64,000 bases of DNA from Glandiceps talaboti. Taxonomy: Eukaryota > Hemichordata > Enteropneusta > Spengelidae. The notes under the pieces were generated by a model that searched no databases, was not told the DNA's origin, and saw only the letters and a program-made list of their open reading frames with translations. Every line of letters starts with the position of its first letter. The stretch's first letter is position 1. The DNA lies in the NCBI RefSeq assembly GCF_964340395.1, contig NC_135559.1:3251001-3315000 (forward strand), written 5' to 3'. The position numbers and the translations under genes are program-made. Positions 63,847-64,000 of this stretch are shown here, piece after piece.

Positions 63847-64000
63847 CTGAAAAAATGACAAAATAGACAACACATTACTGGAATGATTACTGGAACCCTT
63901 GACGAAGTGAATAAGCCTAATGTGGCTTGTTGTCCCCTCTAATAAAGTCAAATATTATAATATAAAAATTTCTAATTTGTCCAGGTATAATTACGATGCT

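Overview
The window is nuclear DNA of an invertebrate animal. It is AT-rich, split into many short exons with GT-AG introns, and dense in micro- and minisatellites, small inverted-repeat elements (MITEs), tRNA-derived SINEs and non-LTR retrotransposon tails. Both recognised genes are pan-animal, so I cannot name the phylum; a marine deuterostome or lophotrochozoan would fit.

Layout. (1) Positions 316-1165, + strand: the last two coding exons of the spliceosome protein gene CWC15. (2) About 1.2-13.6 kb: the convergent interval between the 3' ends of the two genes. It holds candidate poly(A) signals on both strands, inverted repeats and satellites, and it probably contains the unlocated last exon and 3' UTR of the second gene. 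(3) 13.6-63.85 kb, - strand: 36 consecutive exons (about 1,601 codons) of one DOCK-C guanine-nucleotide exchange factor gene, co-orthologous to vertebrate DOCK6/7/8 and reading most like DOCK7. The reconstructed frame is uninterrupted, and every exon junction agrees in phase with the next. From 5' to 3' the exons cover the region before DHR-1, DHR-1 (C2-like), a long armadillo-like linker, and nearly all of the catalytic DHR-2. The N-terminal exons lie beyond 64 kb.

The most striking signal is that exon edges are repeatedly copied into the neighbouring introns. Exon 15 (41334-41417) sits at the end of a tandem array of about 38 copies of a ~58-bp unit. Each unit carries that exon's own 3' splice acceptor and its first ~32 coding bases. 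Exon 30 (17957-18124) has the same structure at an early stage: two nearly identical 71-bp copies of its acceptor and 5' end. Exons 13, 25, 28 and 35 have decayed copies of their 3' ends and donor regions in the downstream intron. In two of these (exons 25 and 28) a tetranucleotide microsatellite seems to have grown from sequence inside the copied exon. Together they look like stages of one process that turns exon borders into intronic satellites.

There is also a 24-nt, frame-neutral microexon (54777-54800) inside DHR-1 whose skipping restores the canonical family sequence. A 99-nt Ser-rich symmetric exon (34977-35075) is a second likely cassette. A 45-bp minisatellite at 48.5-50.2 kb is open in both strands simply because its unit is 15 codons long; it is not coding.
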